Part shown: one piece after another, positions 32,926 through 47,900 of the stretch | Layout: every line of letters starts with the position of its first letter | How positions within the stretch are numbered: position 1 is the stretch's first letter | From: Onchidella celtica | Taxonomy: Eukaryota; Mollusca; Gastropoda; Systellommatophora; Onchidiidae | DNA length: 64,000 nucleotides | Reading direction: 5' to 3' | NCBI GenBank assembly: GCA_963931925.1 | Contig: OZ007569.1 | Coordinates: 68,893,920-68,957,919, forward strand | Program-made: the position numbers and the translations under genes | Notes under the pieces: generated by a model | Seen by the model: only the letters and a program-made list of their open reading frames with translations | Database searches by the model: none | What the model was told of the DNA's origin: nothing

Positions 32926-35900
32926 CTGGGTTAAAAAATAAGAAAATAAATCTGATCAGTCAATGGAATTATAATTTGATTAGCTTATTATGCTAACAAT
33001 GAAGAAACTTTTTTAAAAATAGAGATAATTACAATGTCTTAATGATAATGAAAATGATCATAATGAAGGCTACAGCGATAACATACAATGTGCCATCCTA
33101 AACACAGTTACCAGGATTGAAACTTTATTGATAAAGAGATAGATATCCTTTCCTTATTGTCATGCTGGAGTTGGATAATTTTCATTGTACAAATCAAAGA
33201 CTTTATAAGTCTATCTGTTGACCTATATGTAGTCCATGAGATATACCAAGCAAAACAATTGCCTAACTGACAGAAATCAGAAAATAAAATAAGAAGAAAC
33301 TACACCATGATGCTTTAAAAAAAATACACACTTGCCGGTGATTTAAATGTGTTGTGTGCTCTGGCTTTTCTAGTGATAAAGAGCTTGTTTTATAAACCCT
33401 ATTTTAATCTCACTAGCACATATTCCAATTTATTCTGTGTCGAGCCTATAAACCTCTAGGACAGAGAAAAACTAAATACGGCCAACTCATAGCTCGTGGG
33501 GCTTGTCAGACCAATTTTAATGATAAATTGCTGTGTCCGTGGTCTGGAATAAACCAAAGTCACTGTTAGTGGTCACTCACTTGCTGACTCTTATGAAGAA
33601 ATAGTATAGTGAGAATATGATAACAACAATACAACAGCTTAGTATTGTATTTTTGATAGCAATTTAAACAAGTCAAAGGCAACTTCTGAGACTTCATTAA
33701 AAGCTACCGTTTGGGATAATGAAACTGAAGAAATTGGGCTGGTGTTTTCATATATTTCTGGTGGCTACCCATTTCTTTGTATTAACAGTAAATTTATCAA
33801 ACATTTAAGAGTAAAAAGTAAAGGTAAAGAATAACAATAATAATGAAATTGAAAGCCATATTGTCCTATTTATGATTGATATACAAAAGAATTATAATCA
33901 TTGCACCTGTTCTATAGCGATAAAAGTTTCTCATATCTCTTTGATAATGACAATGACAGTTACATGGAAAGGCTTTCAAAAAAAAAACATGGGAGGAAGG
34001 TAGGCACACTGATAAACTTACTCGACTGGCTGAACTCTGGGGAGGAAAAACTGTAGTGTATCCTGTGAATAAACAAAATGAAAAAACTTTAACTCTCGCT
34101 AGCAACCGATGAGTAAACATCACACAATAGTGAGTATATGGTTGACAGATATTACAAAGGCTAAAATTATTACGTAAAGATAATAACTTAATACCTATTA
34201 TTATAAAAATATGGGAAAACCCCCCTTGTACTGAACAGACTCCAAAGAAGTACCATCTATAATTTACAAAACTTTAGTTGGGTGCATATTTCATGTTCTG
34301 AATGTTCATTACCAAGCCGTGCATTTACTATAAAAACATCCACCTAACTCGTTCCTGAAGTCGCTTCCTTGTAAAGTCTTTATAATGCAACTCAGATGGA
34401 ACTCCTCCCATAGGCTTGAAAACCACTGAATGAATTGATCTAGGATTTGACATGTAGAAGTAAATTACGGCTACAATGACCATCTGTATTCAACAGAATA
34501 CAAGTACGCGTGACCAAAGAATAATCCACAAAATGAACAAATAATTGAATTTTTGACTCGCAGGAGAGTTTAGGTGATATGCTATGAATGCTAAACATGT
34601 ATCTAGTTTGACATACAACATCCATTTTCAGCTGGAAGTGCGGGTCAGAAATTAGGAGAAGCAAGGACCGCAGGACAGAGTGATTGTGTGAATAATTAGT
34701 GGTGTTTTCTGTTCTTCTATTCAGTCTCACTGCCATGTGGCTGTTAATCTTGGAATTACTGCATGAGAGATTTTACCAATAATAATTGCTTGAATGAATT
34801 TCACACTAGCAGATAAATAAATATCTATGTAATGGTAACGCAGTGCAGTAAGTCATTAGATAATAGTAAGAGCATGTTAATTTAGAGAGTATATTCGACA
34901 GAACTTAAAAATATATGGTGTTCTCAAGTCCGAACAACAATTTAAAATGTCAGGTTTGCCAAAATCGGGCAGAAAGAAAAAGCTGTGTGTAGCGAAACCC
35001 TGCATGAGAAATAAAACCCAAACAATACAAAGCAAAGTAAAGAGAAGACAGAAAATACATAAATTTTCGGCTTTTGCCTTTATCAAGTGAAAAAAAAAAA
35101 TCAAATAATAAAAGATTTCAACAGGAAATGTACAGAATCGAAGTGAAACAGGATATGTTACTTATCTGCGAGTTCTTGCTTCGTTAGCAGCACAAAAGCA
35201 AATCTGTCTACCAAATGTATGGAGGCTCAAAGTCTTTTTGCCCAATTTTGACATTGCTTATAGCCCTGCTGCGACTCCACAGTTTTTCTGTGGTTTTTAT
35301 AATATTTTGTACAATCTAAAATGTCAGGGTTGTATACTAACAACAATACATGTAACATTATAGCAGTACCTGATGGTCTGAAATCCAAGTTGTAGCATGA
35401 ACTGACTGGGGCATTTCTGAAATCAGAAAGGACAGTATAGCAATCCAGGGAATTGAAATACAGCAAAAATGTTAGACATGCCATGATTGTACCTTTGAAT
35501 TCTGGGGACATACATCACAATGAAAGATCTAGATGTCTTTGCGAAAGATCATACCCCCACAAGCCTTGACCGCTGAATATGTATGATATCAAAAAGAAGA
35601 AAGTAAAAGTAATGCAATAAAGCTGACACACTTTACTATGACAACATGCTACTTCCATCTATGAAAATGAAACGTTCGTTCAAATGCATTAAATTCTGTT
35701 TGCCGATCACCTATCTCATAAGATGCTGCAGTAATGTATACTTTCACTACATGTTAAACAACTGAAAAACCTACACTCCATCTCCAATGTCCACACACAA
35801 GTGCTGCAGTCCAGGCACTGGGGATATGGTTGAGACAGGTGTCAGAAACACATATCCAGGAAGTGAGATGGAATTGTCAGGTGCACTGGGATGTACGGTT

Positions 35901-38900
35901 GCATTGATACCTGGAGATGCTGGACCTCTGGAACATAAAGTTTCTATTACAAAATTACAAGTTTTCAATCTTTTACACACTGCTGCATTACATAGAATTA
36001 TTATAATCCGATCAACATTGTAACAGTAAGGAAAGGGCCTTGTGAATTTGTTTCTTTTTGGAACTAATGATACAGGGGATAGTTTTTGTTGGAGGCAACA
36101 AAAGTCAGTATGTGCAATGCCCTCAATTTAAACTAAAAAGTAAGTTATATATTCATGCTAACTTTAACTTTCATACATTAGACCTCTTGAATATTCCCTA
36201 AAGACAAAGAATATAAAATGCAAGCATTTATTTTCTTTTTAACAAGCATGCAAGAAATATTTTTGCATAGCACATTTGTTTTTTGGGGCGTTTTTTATAA
36301 CGTATCCTAACTTATAAAAAAAAGTTGAATTAATGTGGTAATGGAAAAATGATAATTTCAAATACCAAACCAGAAACACACCCATTCTGAGATCCAGAAA
36401 TGTAAACAGGAAGGAAATATGCAGTCCTTATTTACCATGCAAGTTATAGACCCCCCAGGTGGTGGATTCAGCTGTGTGAGAATTGTGGGCTAAAAAAGAA
36501 GAAAAACATTCATTTATATATTTTTACTCAGGCTAATATATGCAAAAACTGGAGAATGAGAATTTAGTTTTAAGATTCAAATTCACTGGAGCATGTTAAA
36601 TCTGTGAAAGATATATTATGATACAGTTCATGGCCTTGTAAATAAATGAAAGTAGAGACCTATACAGAAATGTTCTCCCCCCCCCCCCCCCCCCCCCCCC
36701 AAAAAAAAATATTTTCTTCTCGGCCTGTTAAGGGGGCCATTTTTGTGCTTCATTTTCAACTCTACGGAAATCCAACACAAAGAATCAACGTCAAGTCTGC
36801 TCATAGGAAAGGACATTATTCCTGTGTAGATTGGCTGATTATGACATCCTGCCAATGTCAGTTTGGTGTAGGGAAGCCACACACTGGCAATCCTACCAAC
36901 CCTAAGGAAATCCTATAAAAATCTACATTGGATTGACTCAGTTATGTTGGCTGGGAATGTTTCTGAACAAGTTGCCTTTCCTCTGTTAAAATAAAAAGAA
37001 AAGAAATATTTATGCGACAACTAAGACATCTCTGAATATGATTTTTTTGTTTTTATCTTTGTGGAAAAAGAAAAAAAACATCTACACAGGAACTAAGATA
37101 CATGACAGGTTTTTGCTTTACCTGGTGCAGATGAGGATCTGGGTCATCTGTAGTATGGCAGAGAAAGACAATGCAGTATGAGAAAACAATTACATCAGTA
37201 TAAGTGAATCATGCAGAAAATGAACACATATGTGAACTGCAAAATAATATTGCTGTATTATATTATATTGTCAATATGTTTGTATTTGATGAAATTTCGT
37301 TTACTGATAATGATTTAACATGTGTCACTTCATACTGCAAATGATTACATTTACATAAAACAAGATGGTTTAATCTGCATTTTCTTCATATAGACATAAA
37401 GATGGAAGAAACACTCAGAACACAATGTAGACAAAGGAATCGGAGATGGAAAAAGATCCCTGCTTATTACAACGGGGACATTTTTATATTATACTTTGAC
37501 ATTCTTTATTATTAATGTTGGCATGGACCAGTACTGAAGATACATTAGCCCCAACTGTAAAATGTTTGATAATGGTTGATCTTGACATAAAGAAAAAAAT
37601 GAATATATTTTTCAACTTACCCGTTGAGCAGTTATGTCCAGAGAAACCTAGAGGGCAAAAACACTTGGAAGATGAGTTTGTGAGTTTGTTGCAGATCCCT
37701 CCATTCTCACATGGGTTAGGATCACATGGATCTGGGAAATATAATATGTCAAATAAGGTTTAATTACAGGAATATATGATCAAATCAAAGCATTTTACTT
37801 TAGCATTTTTTTAATTACCATTGTTTCCTTAAACTTTTTATTTATTTACTCCTTCTATCTTTGTAGTTGTTACTGTAGTTCAACAACAACAACAACAACA
37901 AATGTAATAATTTATACATATCTAGGCCGCCAGTTATCTTTAATCAACACAACCAAAGATCCTTCCATGATTTGCTAGATTTGAATTCTCACCATAAAAC
38001 TGATGTAAATGTTGCCCTTGGCATGTTAAAAACAAACAGCTACAGCTGTATTTTATTTCTAAAATGATCAAGAAGAGAAAACCAGGTTTATGCTGTCCTG
38101 TTTAGTAGTTGATTTATCAGTATTGATGCAGTGGGACCCTATAGTTCAAGGATCCTCCATCAAACTTTGGCATAAGGTGGGGTCAAGGTAATCTAGACGC
38201 AAGGTGCTCGCCTCTCATGCCAAGGGTCCTGGGTTCAAAACCCGGACCGCGCAGGCATGTTGGAAATTGGGATTTTTCTCATATTTTTGAGTCCCTGATC
38301 CTATTGGGGGTAGGATCGAGTACCTAGTCTTCTCGGATAAGGACGAAAAAATTCGGAGGGCCCCTGTGCACGTTGCGCACGTTAAAGATACCTTGGCAGT
38401 TGGAAATCGTAAAGAGCAGGCCGAACAGGCCGCTGCCCGGGCAAAATTAAAATTAACAGATTAAAATTTATCCCTATCACCCCCCCCCCCCCCCATATCA
38501 CCAACAAAAATTTATAATTCATTATGAAATAAACATTAATATATATTCAAATATCATTATAATACTTTAGAATACAAGTTGTGAGTTGTGAACTGCGCCT
38601 AACATGCTGCGTTACAATTTGCTCTGAGATAGAGAGAGTGAGACAGAGAAAGAGGGTGAGAGAAAGAAAGAGAGAGATGCAAATCGAGAAAACAAGACTT
38701 TCTGTGAAGCGCCTAGAGCGAACTCGTTTGATTAGGCACTATATAGATGATCTCCATTATTATTATAAGAGGGGAGGAAGTGATATCAGTTAGCTTTTCA
38801 AGATCCCATAACATGTTATTGACTTCACAGTTCATGAGGCTGGAAGGAGGCTGGAAAAATGCAGCATGAGTCAAGAAGGCTAGAGGGAATAAAGAAATGT

Positions 38901-41900
38901 GGAATAGCAAAAGATTCAGGCATACTGATCAAATGTGATAATAATGATCATGACCTCCATTATATAACTCATTTTCATTTGTATATTATCTCTTTCCTCA
39001 TCCACAAATGAGACCATTCTTCTTCCTTTGGTATTTGATGATGATGATGATGATGATACTGATTTACCTATCACGTAGACTTTCAAGTAATTCCCTGAAA
39101 AAGAAAAAGGACATGAATTTACCTGGTGTGTACAATTTACAGTGAGCACCTGAGTAATACTGTGCACACTGGCAAGTAAAATCCATTGCCATAGGGTCTG
39201 AGATACAGGTGCCGTTGTTCTCACATGGTGATGCCATACACAGTACATCTGCGAGATGCAAGAGAAAGCGCCATGATGAAAAATAAGATATTTAGAAGTT
39301 AATTGTGCTTTTAGCGATAGGCAAGTGACATAATAATAAGATAAGAATCACTTTATTATCCAAGGAGGGCAATTCATTTCTACAGTGTTTATGGGGCCCT
39401 TACATCATACACATAATCTTACGTATTGTAATATTAACATGTCATAACTCAATAACACACATAACCCATGAAATGTCATGGCATTATCATGAAGACATTT
39501 TTAACCCTTGACCCACACTGTGTGAACTCGTCCATGTAACGCCCTGTGCGAAATAGCCAGTGGCCAGTCACACGCTCGTTCACGTGTTGCCGATAACCTT
39601 GGCAGTTGGGTCAATCGGGTCTTTTTGAACATGTGTATTGTGTTTACTTTAGGACGCACTAACAACAATAATGGTGGATAAATTGTAAGTGACCCCTATG
39701 GTATTTGGATAAAGTACTTGTTATGATATGTATTAAGTTCTATTGTTAAATAGAAGGCCCATAATCAAGAATTTTGTGCATTTACATGCCGTTTAACACG
39801 TTTTAACATTTTCCTATGGGGTCTGCACTTTTTTTGTCCCGATGTCAGGCTGTTCAGGTGAAGAAATTATTTTTTAAGCACGGCACTTAATATACTAACT
39901 GCATGTATCATGACAATGCCTCCTTCCTCCCCACTATTTAAATGGTTGAACTTCCATAATGTTAGTTTTCTTAGCTCACCTTCAGCAAGCGACTTGATTT
40001 CCAGTTCGTAGAGTACATACATGTACTGAAAAGTGGTTTAACCAAAGCAACACAATATCTATCTATTTACCACATCAAATAAAGACAACGACCAACAACA
40101 AAGTCGGTCATTTTCTCCCAGTTTTCCCCGATGAAAAACCTACAGACAGACCCCTTAGGCAGCATTCCCCCGAGTATTAAATCGAATAACATACAGAATG
40201 GTTTCTCAAATAAGCAGATGGCCCCCTTCTTATTATTTGATATGTAGATGACAATCAGCATCAACGTCAAAAGTTTCCCCTAGATTCTCCCCAGTTTGAA
40301 CTTTGACTGTCAGCACTATTACATGAGTATGACAAATAGTAACTACATTTCATAACAATCGGTGTAAACGGACGATACCATTTTGTTAGAGATAGTAGGG
40401 GAGGCAGGATAGATTTAAACTAGTGAAACAAGCAATATTAGTGCCCGAAAAAAAACAACAACAAAAAAAACAATCAGTGTGAGCAAAACAGTAAACAAAT
40501 AGGAGATGATGCGTTGCTATGCACAAATGGCCTCACGCAAGACGCAGAGAAAATGTAGGCCACAATAGTGGCCTCAAGTGCCTTGTGTGTTGAGTGGGGG
40601 AGGCCAATATCTGCAGGATGAGTGTTAATTACTTTATTACAGCTCCTGCTCAATCAATATTTGTCTTGGAAAACCAAGTGTGTTTTCAATCACAGGTCTG
40701 ATTGCAAAGATTTGAGGACATGCAATTGATGATTATCAGGCAGTGAAACAAAGTGCTTGAAGGGCTTGAATGAACACATTTATTGAAATCTCTGTCAGTT
40801 TCTCCCTTAATGTTTCTTTTCTCTTCCTGACTACTGTCCATGGTATTTTTATGTGCAAACCTTTTATTTCATTTTTTTTTTCACTGCCACATTAATCTTT
40901 ATTTCTATAGGCTACAGTGTCTCTACTCTGTGAATGGATTACTTGATTATATCATAATTTATCAGCCTCCATATGAAGCTGGTGGGTGTAACCTTAGCTG
41001 AAAGGTTGGGAAAGACAGGCAAATTGTCCAACTTGGTGACTGATGCAGATTTCATGAAAAGGCTGCTCTCTCAGCATAGATTCTGGTTGGTGAATGGATT
41101 GATTTAGTTCCTGGATCACGGCAGATTCTGTAGACACTGGTAGTATTCCAGATGCTTGTGTTTTTTGTACTGATCATGAGAATAACTTTAGAAAGCATAA
41201 CTATAACAAAAACATGCTTCAACATTGACTAGAGAACTTCAGGAATGCCCGATCATCATTAATAAACTAATGCAAAAGCCGAAGTTGAAGGAATTACTTA
41301 GTGATGGTAATAGTGTATCAGCTATGAATGCAAGGTAGCAATGTTCCTATCTGGTAATAACTTACTGATGCATTAATGAATAGAAGTCAGCTTACTATTT
41401 TCACAGCGTAGCCCTGTGTAAGTTGCATTACAGAAACAGGCAGGTCCCCCGGGTCCAAATACAACTGGATCATAAACACATATCATCGTGTTGCCAGGGA
41501 CACAGAAATCGTCAGCGCAAGGATCCACTTCTGCATAACAGGAGACACGATAGCCAGATACATAGTTAGCAGTGACATCAAAATGCATCATAAATTAGAA
41601 GAAGAGGAGTACAAAAAGAGTTGCAAGAAGAAGAAAACAAAAAAAGACTTGAAAGATGAGGAATGCAAAAAGAGTTGCAAGAAGAAGAATGCAAAAAGTT
41701 GGAACAAGAGGACTGGGGAAAAAAAAGGTGCAAAACATAAAAAGAGTTGAAGGAGAGGAATGTCAAGAAAAAAACAAAAGTTGAAAGATAAGAAAAGGAA
41801 TGCAAAAATAGAGAAAAAAATTAGGTGCAAAAGAAGAGAAAAAGGAAAGGAAAAACCTAGCTATAGAAAGGGGTAGAAGGACAAGGAAGGGACAGAGATG

Positions 41901-44900
41901 TAGTAATGAAATAGCTGAAAAGGCCAAGAAATGGGAAGAGGATAAGATAAGATAAGAATCACTCTATTTTCCCATCAGGGAAATTCACATTCACAGAGCA
42001 TTTAAGAGCACAAACATGGTACACATAGCTTACGAATCATTACATAAAGTTATCATAATCCAAGAACAGGGTTATTACATGAAGTAACATGGCATGGAAT
42101 CTTTGTTAAATATGGTACACATCTAGCTATTAAGTCTAGTTTCATTCTTGATCAGTGAAAAACAAAGATTAGAACCAAAAATATTTTATTCATTCAACAC
42201 ATTGGTGCATTTCCGACAATACATAAATTCAAGAAACTGATTTCAGTTTTCATATTCTTGTGTAATAAAATTATCTGTGATTCAGAACTATTTTTGTAAA
42301 AAATTGATGTGAAAATTAATTGTATGATGCATACATGTTATCATTTGAAATGTCAAAACTGTACTCACTTGTTTCACAGAACTGACCAGTGTATTCTTCT
42401 GGACAAACACAATAGAAAGCATTTGCATCAGTTTCATTCTGTCGACACTCACCTGGGCCACAAACGTCAGTTTGTTTCAAGCATGGGTCTGTAGAAGAAG
42501 AAGCATAACAAACTCAACTGCATAGATAAAAAAAGCACAACTGGGATAAAACTGCCTTTTGAGTTCTGATTACTGATATATTAAATGTCAGCATCTCAAA
42601 GCTTAAGACACAAAGAGAAGTTTTTACTGGCATAAAAATTAGGTCCATACTATTTTTGTCACCCCATCCCAGCTACTTTCTCCATGTCTCAGCTACAGTA
42701 TTTTTTCACTGAACTTTATCATTACAAATGTTAGTTCGATTTAAATTTGCTTTGTGACTCATCAAGCCATTTAAAAAAGCCCACAGTGTCTATAACTACA
42801 TAAAATTTTGCAAAGTACGTTTTGTATATTAGAAATTATCCTTTTTACCAGATCAGATCTCCCAGACACATTACACATAATGTTACGAGAATCCCACATA
42901 CCCAATAACCCCTAACCAAATTAAGGATGATAGATACTCACTGTAGGGAATGAGCTCCAGTGAAATGCATTCATCTTTGGTGAGTCTGTGGGTAGATAGG
43001 ATGGACAAGATAATGTCAACTTGCAGAGCACATCTGGCCCTATAGTTCCTTCTATTTTTTTAAGGATGCGATTGTAAAGGTTACCTCAGTATCAGCAATT
43101 ATATTGTAAAACCTAAAGGGTAAATATTTGTCTATACGATTGCCTCACTGCCAGCCTCTATATTGTAAACCCCTAAGGGTGGTTATATAAGCTGCTTCAA
43201 CATCATCTTCAACATTGTAAACCCCCATGTATGATTATATAGGCTGCATCAGCATCGTCTTCTATACTGTAAACCCCTATGAGCTGCCTCAGTGTCAGCC
43301 TATATATTGACATCTGCCTGTATTATATACAGCCTTTCATTTTTATAGTATAATCCAAAGACAGTGAAATATGCCACAGTGGTTCATTTGAAAGGAACAG
43401 CATTTTGGTACAATTATCTAAAGACCATTTTAAAATATGTTGGATCAAAATCATTCACCTGCTAATTATACAGTCTGGCATAGTGTATTGTCTGGCATTA
43501 CCAGGGGCGAGGATTCCTCATAATCAAATAATCAGTGATTACCCTTCGAATATTAATTCTAGAATTACAATGCTTTTCAGATCGAGCCCAATTCCAAGTC
43601 CATTTAGTCAGTTCAGCATTCTATTCTACACTGCTATTTGCATTTGTTATACTCCAACACCCCTCACCGAAAAGCATCTTTATAGGGACCTATAACTTAT
43701 GAACTCGTCCACAATCAGTGATTAACAAAGACGAAGAAGACTTGACTACACCCAGAAGCTAGCTTGCACATAGCCTGTATTCGTCGATGTGGCCCCGCAG
43801 ACAGCAGAATAGAGGGGAAAAAATAGGCTTATAATCAAAGTTTGACCTGATTTTACCTGTGCATGTTTTTCACTATGCGGTCATTTTCATCCTAATCGAA
43901 AAGTAAAGAGTAGAATGAAAGAGTTTGTGTGAATTTTTTTGTTTTTGTTTGAGGTAATCTAAGAATAATTTACTCTTCGCACAGAAAGAGCTATCAAAGC
44001 ATAACAATATAGTCTAGATCTAGATATAACTGTGATCAAAATCAGTCAACCGTATCAAGAACATCAATTCACTTAATATAATTATAGATAGCCACTTCTC
44101 CGAGATCACTGCACATTGTTGTGTCACAGACATGCCTTTTAAGCACTTTCTGCCATTTAATGTTAATGGGTCCTTTCCGAGAAACTTTATGAGATGGTAA
44201 AATCTCTGGCTATGAATATGACAATGAAAATTTGCCGTTCAAATTATATTTTAAGAAATGGATGAAAAATGTGCCTTTATAAGTCTGTTAGTATGAATGA
44301 ATGGTATTTTCAGATTAATTTAGCTCGTAAATTGCTGCATTCCTATCCTGTTGACAAGAATAGTAGCCGGCACGGCAGGGCTGTAGTGAGACGTCCTAAT
44401 ATAAGGATCTTACTAGCTTAAATTCTGATTACCTTCTGCAGAGGGCCGCGCTTCGCCCCTGGGCATTACACATGAAGATGATTTCATCTGACAACAGAGT
44501 AGGTTCAATGATATATGTTATAAAAAAACAGAGAAAGTCTAAGGGGTCAAAGCAAGGCTTGAAGCAAAGTCAAAATATGGCAAAAAGAAAAGATGTATGT
44601 TGTAAAGCCTTGGGTGCAACTAATTCAGAAATTATACAATATAATATTGTAAAGGAAAATCCTCCTGATGAAGCTCCATAAACTGAAAGTTTGATTTGTC
44701 TTTCCTTCTCCTTTGTGTTTTACTGTATTGTTTTTTGGATTACTTCTTACGTGAGGCTTTGCACTGTACACTTTTTGCTTTCTGCCATTTTTTGATTTTA
44801 CTGATAGTACATTTGAGGACATGGGATAGTTCCTGTCCAGATATTAGTCTGTGATCAGTACGTCTATGACTGCTCACAACTGCTTTATTATCTGTTTCTT

Positions 44901-47900
44901 AGTGGTTTCTTCTTCACTGCATGGTGCATGTGAACCCTGTTTTCTTTTTATATATATATATTTCCTTCTTCTTCAAACCTCCAAGAGTGCTACTTTGGGC
45001 CAGTGCCATAGATTAAAGGTGATAAAAGCAAGGTGAAAATGATGAAAGGGGGCAATAGAGTGGGTTGGGGGCATGAATTAATATTTTCCTGATTATGGAT
45101 TAGTTTTGCACAGTATGTCGACCATAATATCGGTTCTTTTTAGTACAAAATCATGATCATTTATGTCCATTGTTACAAAAAGAAAGAAAAATTCTGCCAA
45201 GTACATGCAATTTCCTTGACCATTCAGTAAATTGTGTGTGTGCCTAGAGAAAGGTCCCAGTTGTCGCAGATTTTGGATTTTGAGATAAGGGCATATTCTT
45301 CTAGAAAATTCAATGCTGAACACGCTGCTTTTAAAATTTTTTCCAATATCTTAGGTAGTTTTGAAGATATGACACATTTTGTAAGACAGGGGGCAAAAAC
45401 AAACTTTTGAGAAAAACAGCTTTAACAGCTCTCTCCCATGACAGACGTTTTGGATATTGTTGGGGGAGCGTAGTTTTATTACAAAGGCAAATAGGGAAAC
45501 TACTGAGTTGTGTTCACTGCTCAGCTCTAGCTTTCTATGTAAAATACTGCGCTCTCCTAACAAGATCCAAAAAACTTCCGACTTGGCTGTTCTTAGGGGA
45601 CCGTGGCATGTTACACGGTAAACTATAGATAAGCAGTGAACACTACTCAGTATTATCTCTATAACAGCTTTGTAATTAGTCCATGGTACCCTAGCAACAA
45701 TCACTTCAATATTACTTCTTGAAGAGTCACATGTTGTACAAATAATTAATAAAATTATATTTAAACATAAAATATTCCAAAATCCTTTTCAGATCATTTT
45801 CAAACAAGACGGCTACAAATTTTCTAGATAAAACACCAGTGCGGCAGTGCTGGAAATCTTGCAAATGCATGGGTGTCATAGGTGCATCATTCCCCCACTA
45901 AGGTTCATAACCCATTCAGGAACACAAGGGTCTTACAAGTCTTGAACTGGCCTGTTGAAGCCAAACTGTAACCCATAGTCAGGAAAATATCAATCTGCCC
46001 CTCTTTCGTCATTTCGCCTCCGTCACCCCATTTGTCATTTTCGCCCTCCTGAGACTCAAAAATGACCCCATGGGGGACGATATCTCCCGTTGAAAATCAC
46101 TGGGTTAGATTATTAATTTTGATGCTTGAGAAAATTAATTTTTTAGATTTTGAAACTGTCATTAGGCTGTAGTACTAAACAAAAAAAGGTGAAAATTGCG
46201 CAGCAATGAAGTACGCCCATAACCATTTTTTTTTTCATCCATAAGATTAAGAAAAAACATTTGACCAGTGGCAGTCACCTGTACATTAAATGAAATCTGA
46301 ACATGACAAATTGTAAGAGTGGCTTTGGTTTTCTTCTTATTTTTTTGTTAGTTCGTTGTTGTTAAAATAGACGAATGGTAATATACGTTTCAGAGACATG
46401 TTTTTCATATTGAGATACTTCTGACATTGAGATTCTATCTGACTTACCCATGGTTATCTGCTGCTCTCAAACAAATTTCTTTCAAACCTATGTCAGAACT
46501 TGAAACAGTGACATCTGCTTGATAAACTTCCTCTCCTTCATATGTCACATTACCAACCCACAATGTGGATGGCTTATCCAGTTCTTTGCTGGCATTTACT
46601 ACATTAATTGATTTGATGACTGCCCTGCAAAAGAAGTTATATAATGTATAATCAATTATACAACTTTCTTAGTTATCAGTATAGCTGATATCACCTAAAA
46701 GCGGAACTTGTTTATTTTTTGTATGTTCTCTCTCAAAGTACAAAATATTCAACCATCTAAATAGCAAAAAAAAAAAGGCAAACCTACTGTAAAGGGATCA
46801 TGGTATTTTACATAGCAAGCTTATAGCTTGAACATAAATGTGTGGCCGCCTGACAAAATGAGATGCATTTCGGCACTACCTGATTCGAGAAAATCGTTAA
46901 AAGGGGTCATAGGGTCAATTTAATCGATTTTGTTTTTGGTATTTTTGAAAAGTTTAACTTCTTTACTATTCTTTTTCCAAATGACAATGCTCGTTGCATT
47001 GAGAGTGATAAATGCCTCAAAATTGACTTTGACCTTTTAGTCGAGTCACCATCAATAATTTTGTATTTCTAAGCTGAAACTTTAAATGCGCTTTTCTCAA
47101 AACTACAGTTGTGTCACTTCCTCTCTTTTGGAGGCCATATCTTCTCAGCTAATTAAGTTACAGCAATCATTTTTTTTACCGAATGAAAGGGCTTTGAATA
47201 ACCTATTCGGTGATGCTAATATCTCCATGTCAGGTGGCTACCCAATTCAATATTTTCTCTATTCAGCTTTGTATGATTCCTTAATAACAGCCTGAGAACA
47301 TAAGTTTCATATTCTCCACCTGACATCTACTGGTACATAATATGTAGGTTAATGTAAAGGTCATGCCTTGATACCTTACTCTCTCCACACACAAGTGTGT
47401 TTGTAACTGCCTTAACTGCTGGCATCAACCGCTGTATGCCTTTTTTTTTTCAGCTTTACCAGGTGCGAAATGGGTTTATGTTTCTGAAGTTGCACTCAGA
47501 ATGCACCAAAACTTTCTGACTGAAAACCCATTTTCAATTTAAAATCTCTAAAACAAAAACAAAAGTCTTCTGGTTTTAAATTATTGAATGACACAGAAAA
47601 ACGAGGAGAAAAAAAGAACAACTTACAAACGCTTGTTTTTTGGTTCGGTTATCATGAGTTGATTCTTCAGAACTGCCAATTGCACTGCTAAATTGCAAGT
47701 ATTCATCACCTACTAGTATAGTGCATTCATGAATTTAAATATTCAGCAATCCATGAATGAGCCAAACCAAAGTTGCCCAGATTACATGACAAAGCTAGAT
47801 TCTGACTCCCAAAAATTGATCTGTCAAGCCACTGAGGTGTTTCAAACAATTATCATCACGATTGACTCATCCACTGACTCATCCCTAGACATCTCTTTCC

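Noticed and set aside
33460..33540. Possible missing exon of the modular gene after acceptor ttggtttattccag (minus strand)
   Set aside because: In the phase required by the 34022 exon it hits a stop after eight codons, and there is no good donor in the other frames.
36376..36391. A short exon encoding NGCVS after acceptor tctggatctcag (minus strand)
   Set aside because: It fits the module's cysteine pattern but ends in the wrong phase for the exon at 35927.
39068..39094. A 27-nt exon-like piece (acceptor tttttcag, donor gtaaat) just after EGF domain 3
   Set aside because: It would require a 28-bp intron, too short for animal splicing, and the direct join of 39123 to 37731 already keeps the phase and the EGF spacing.
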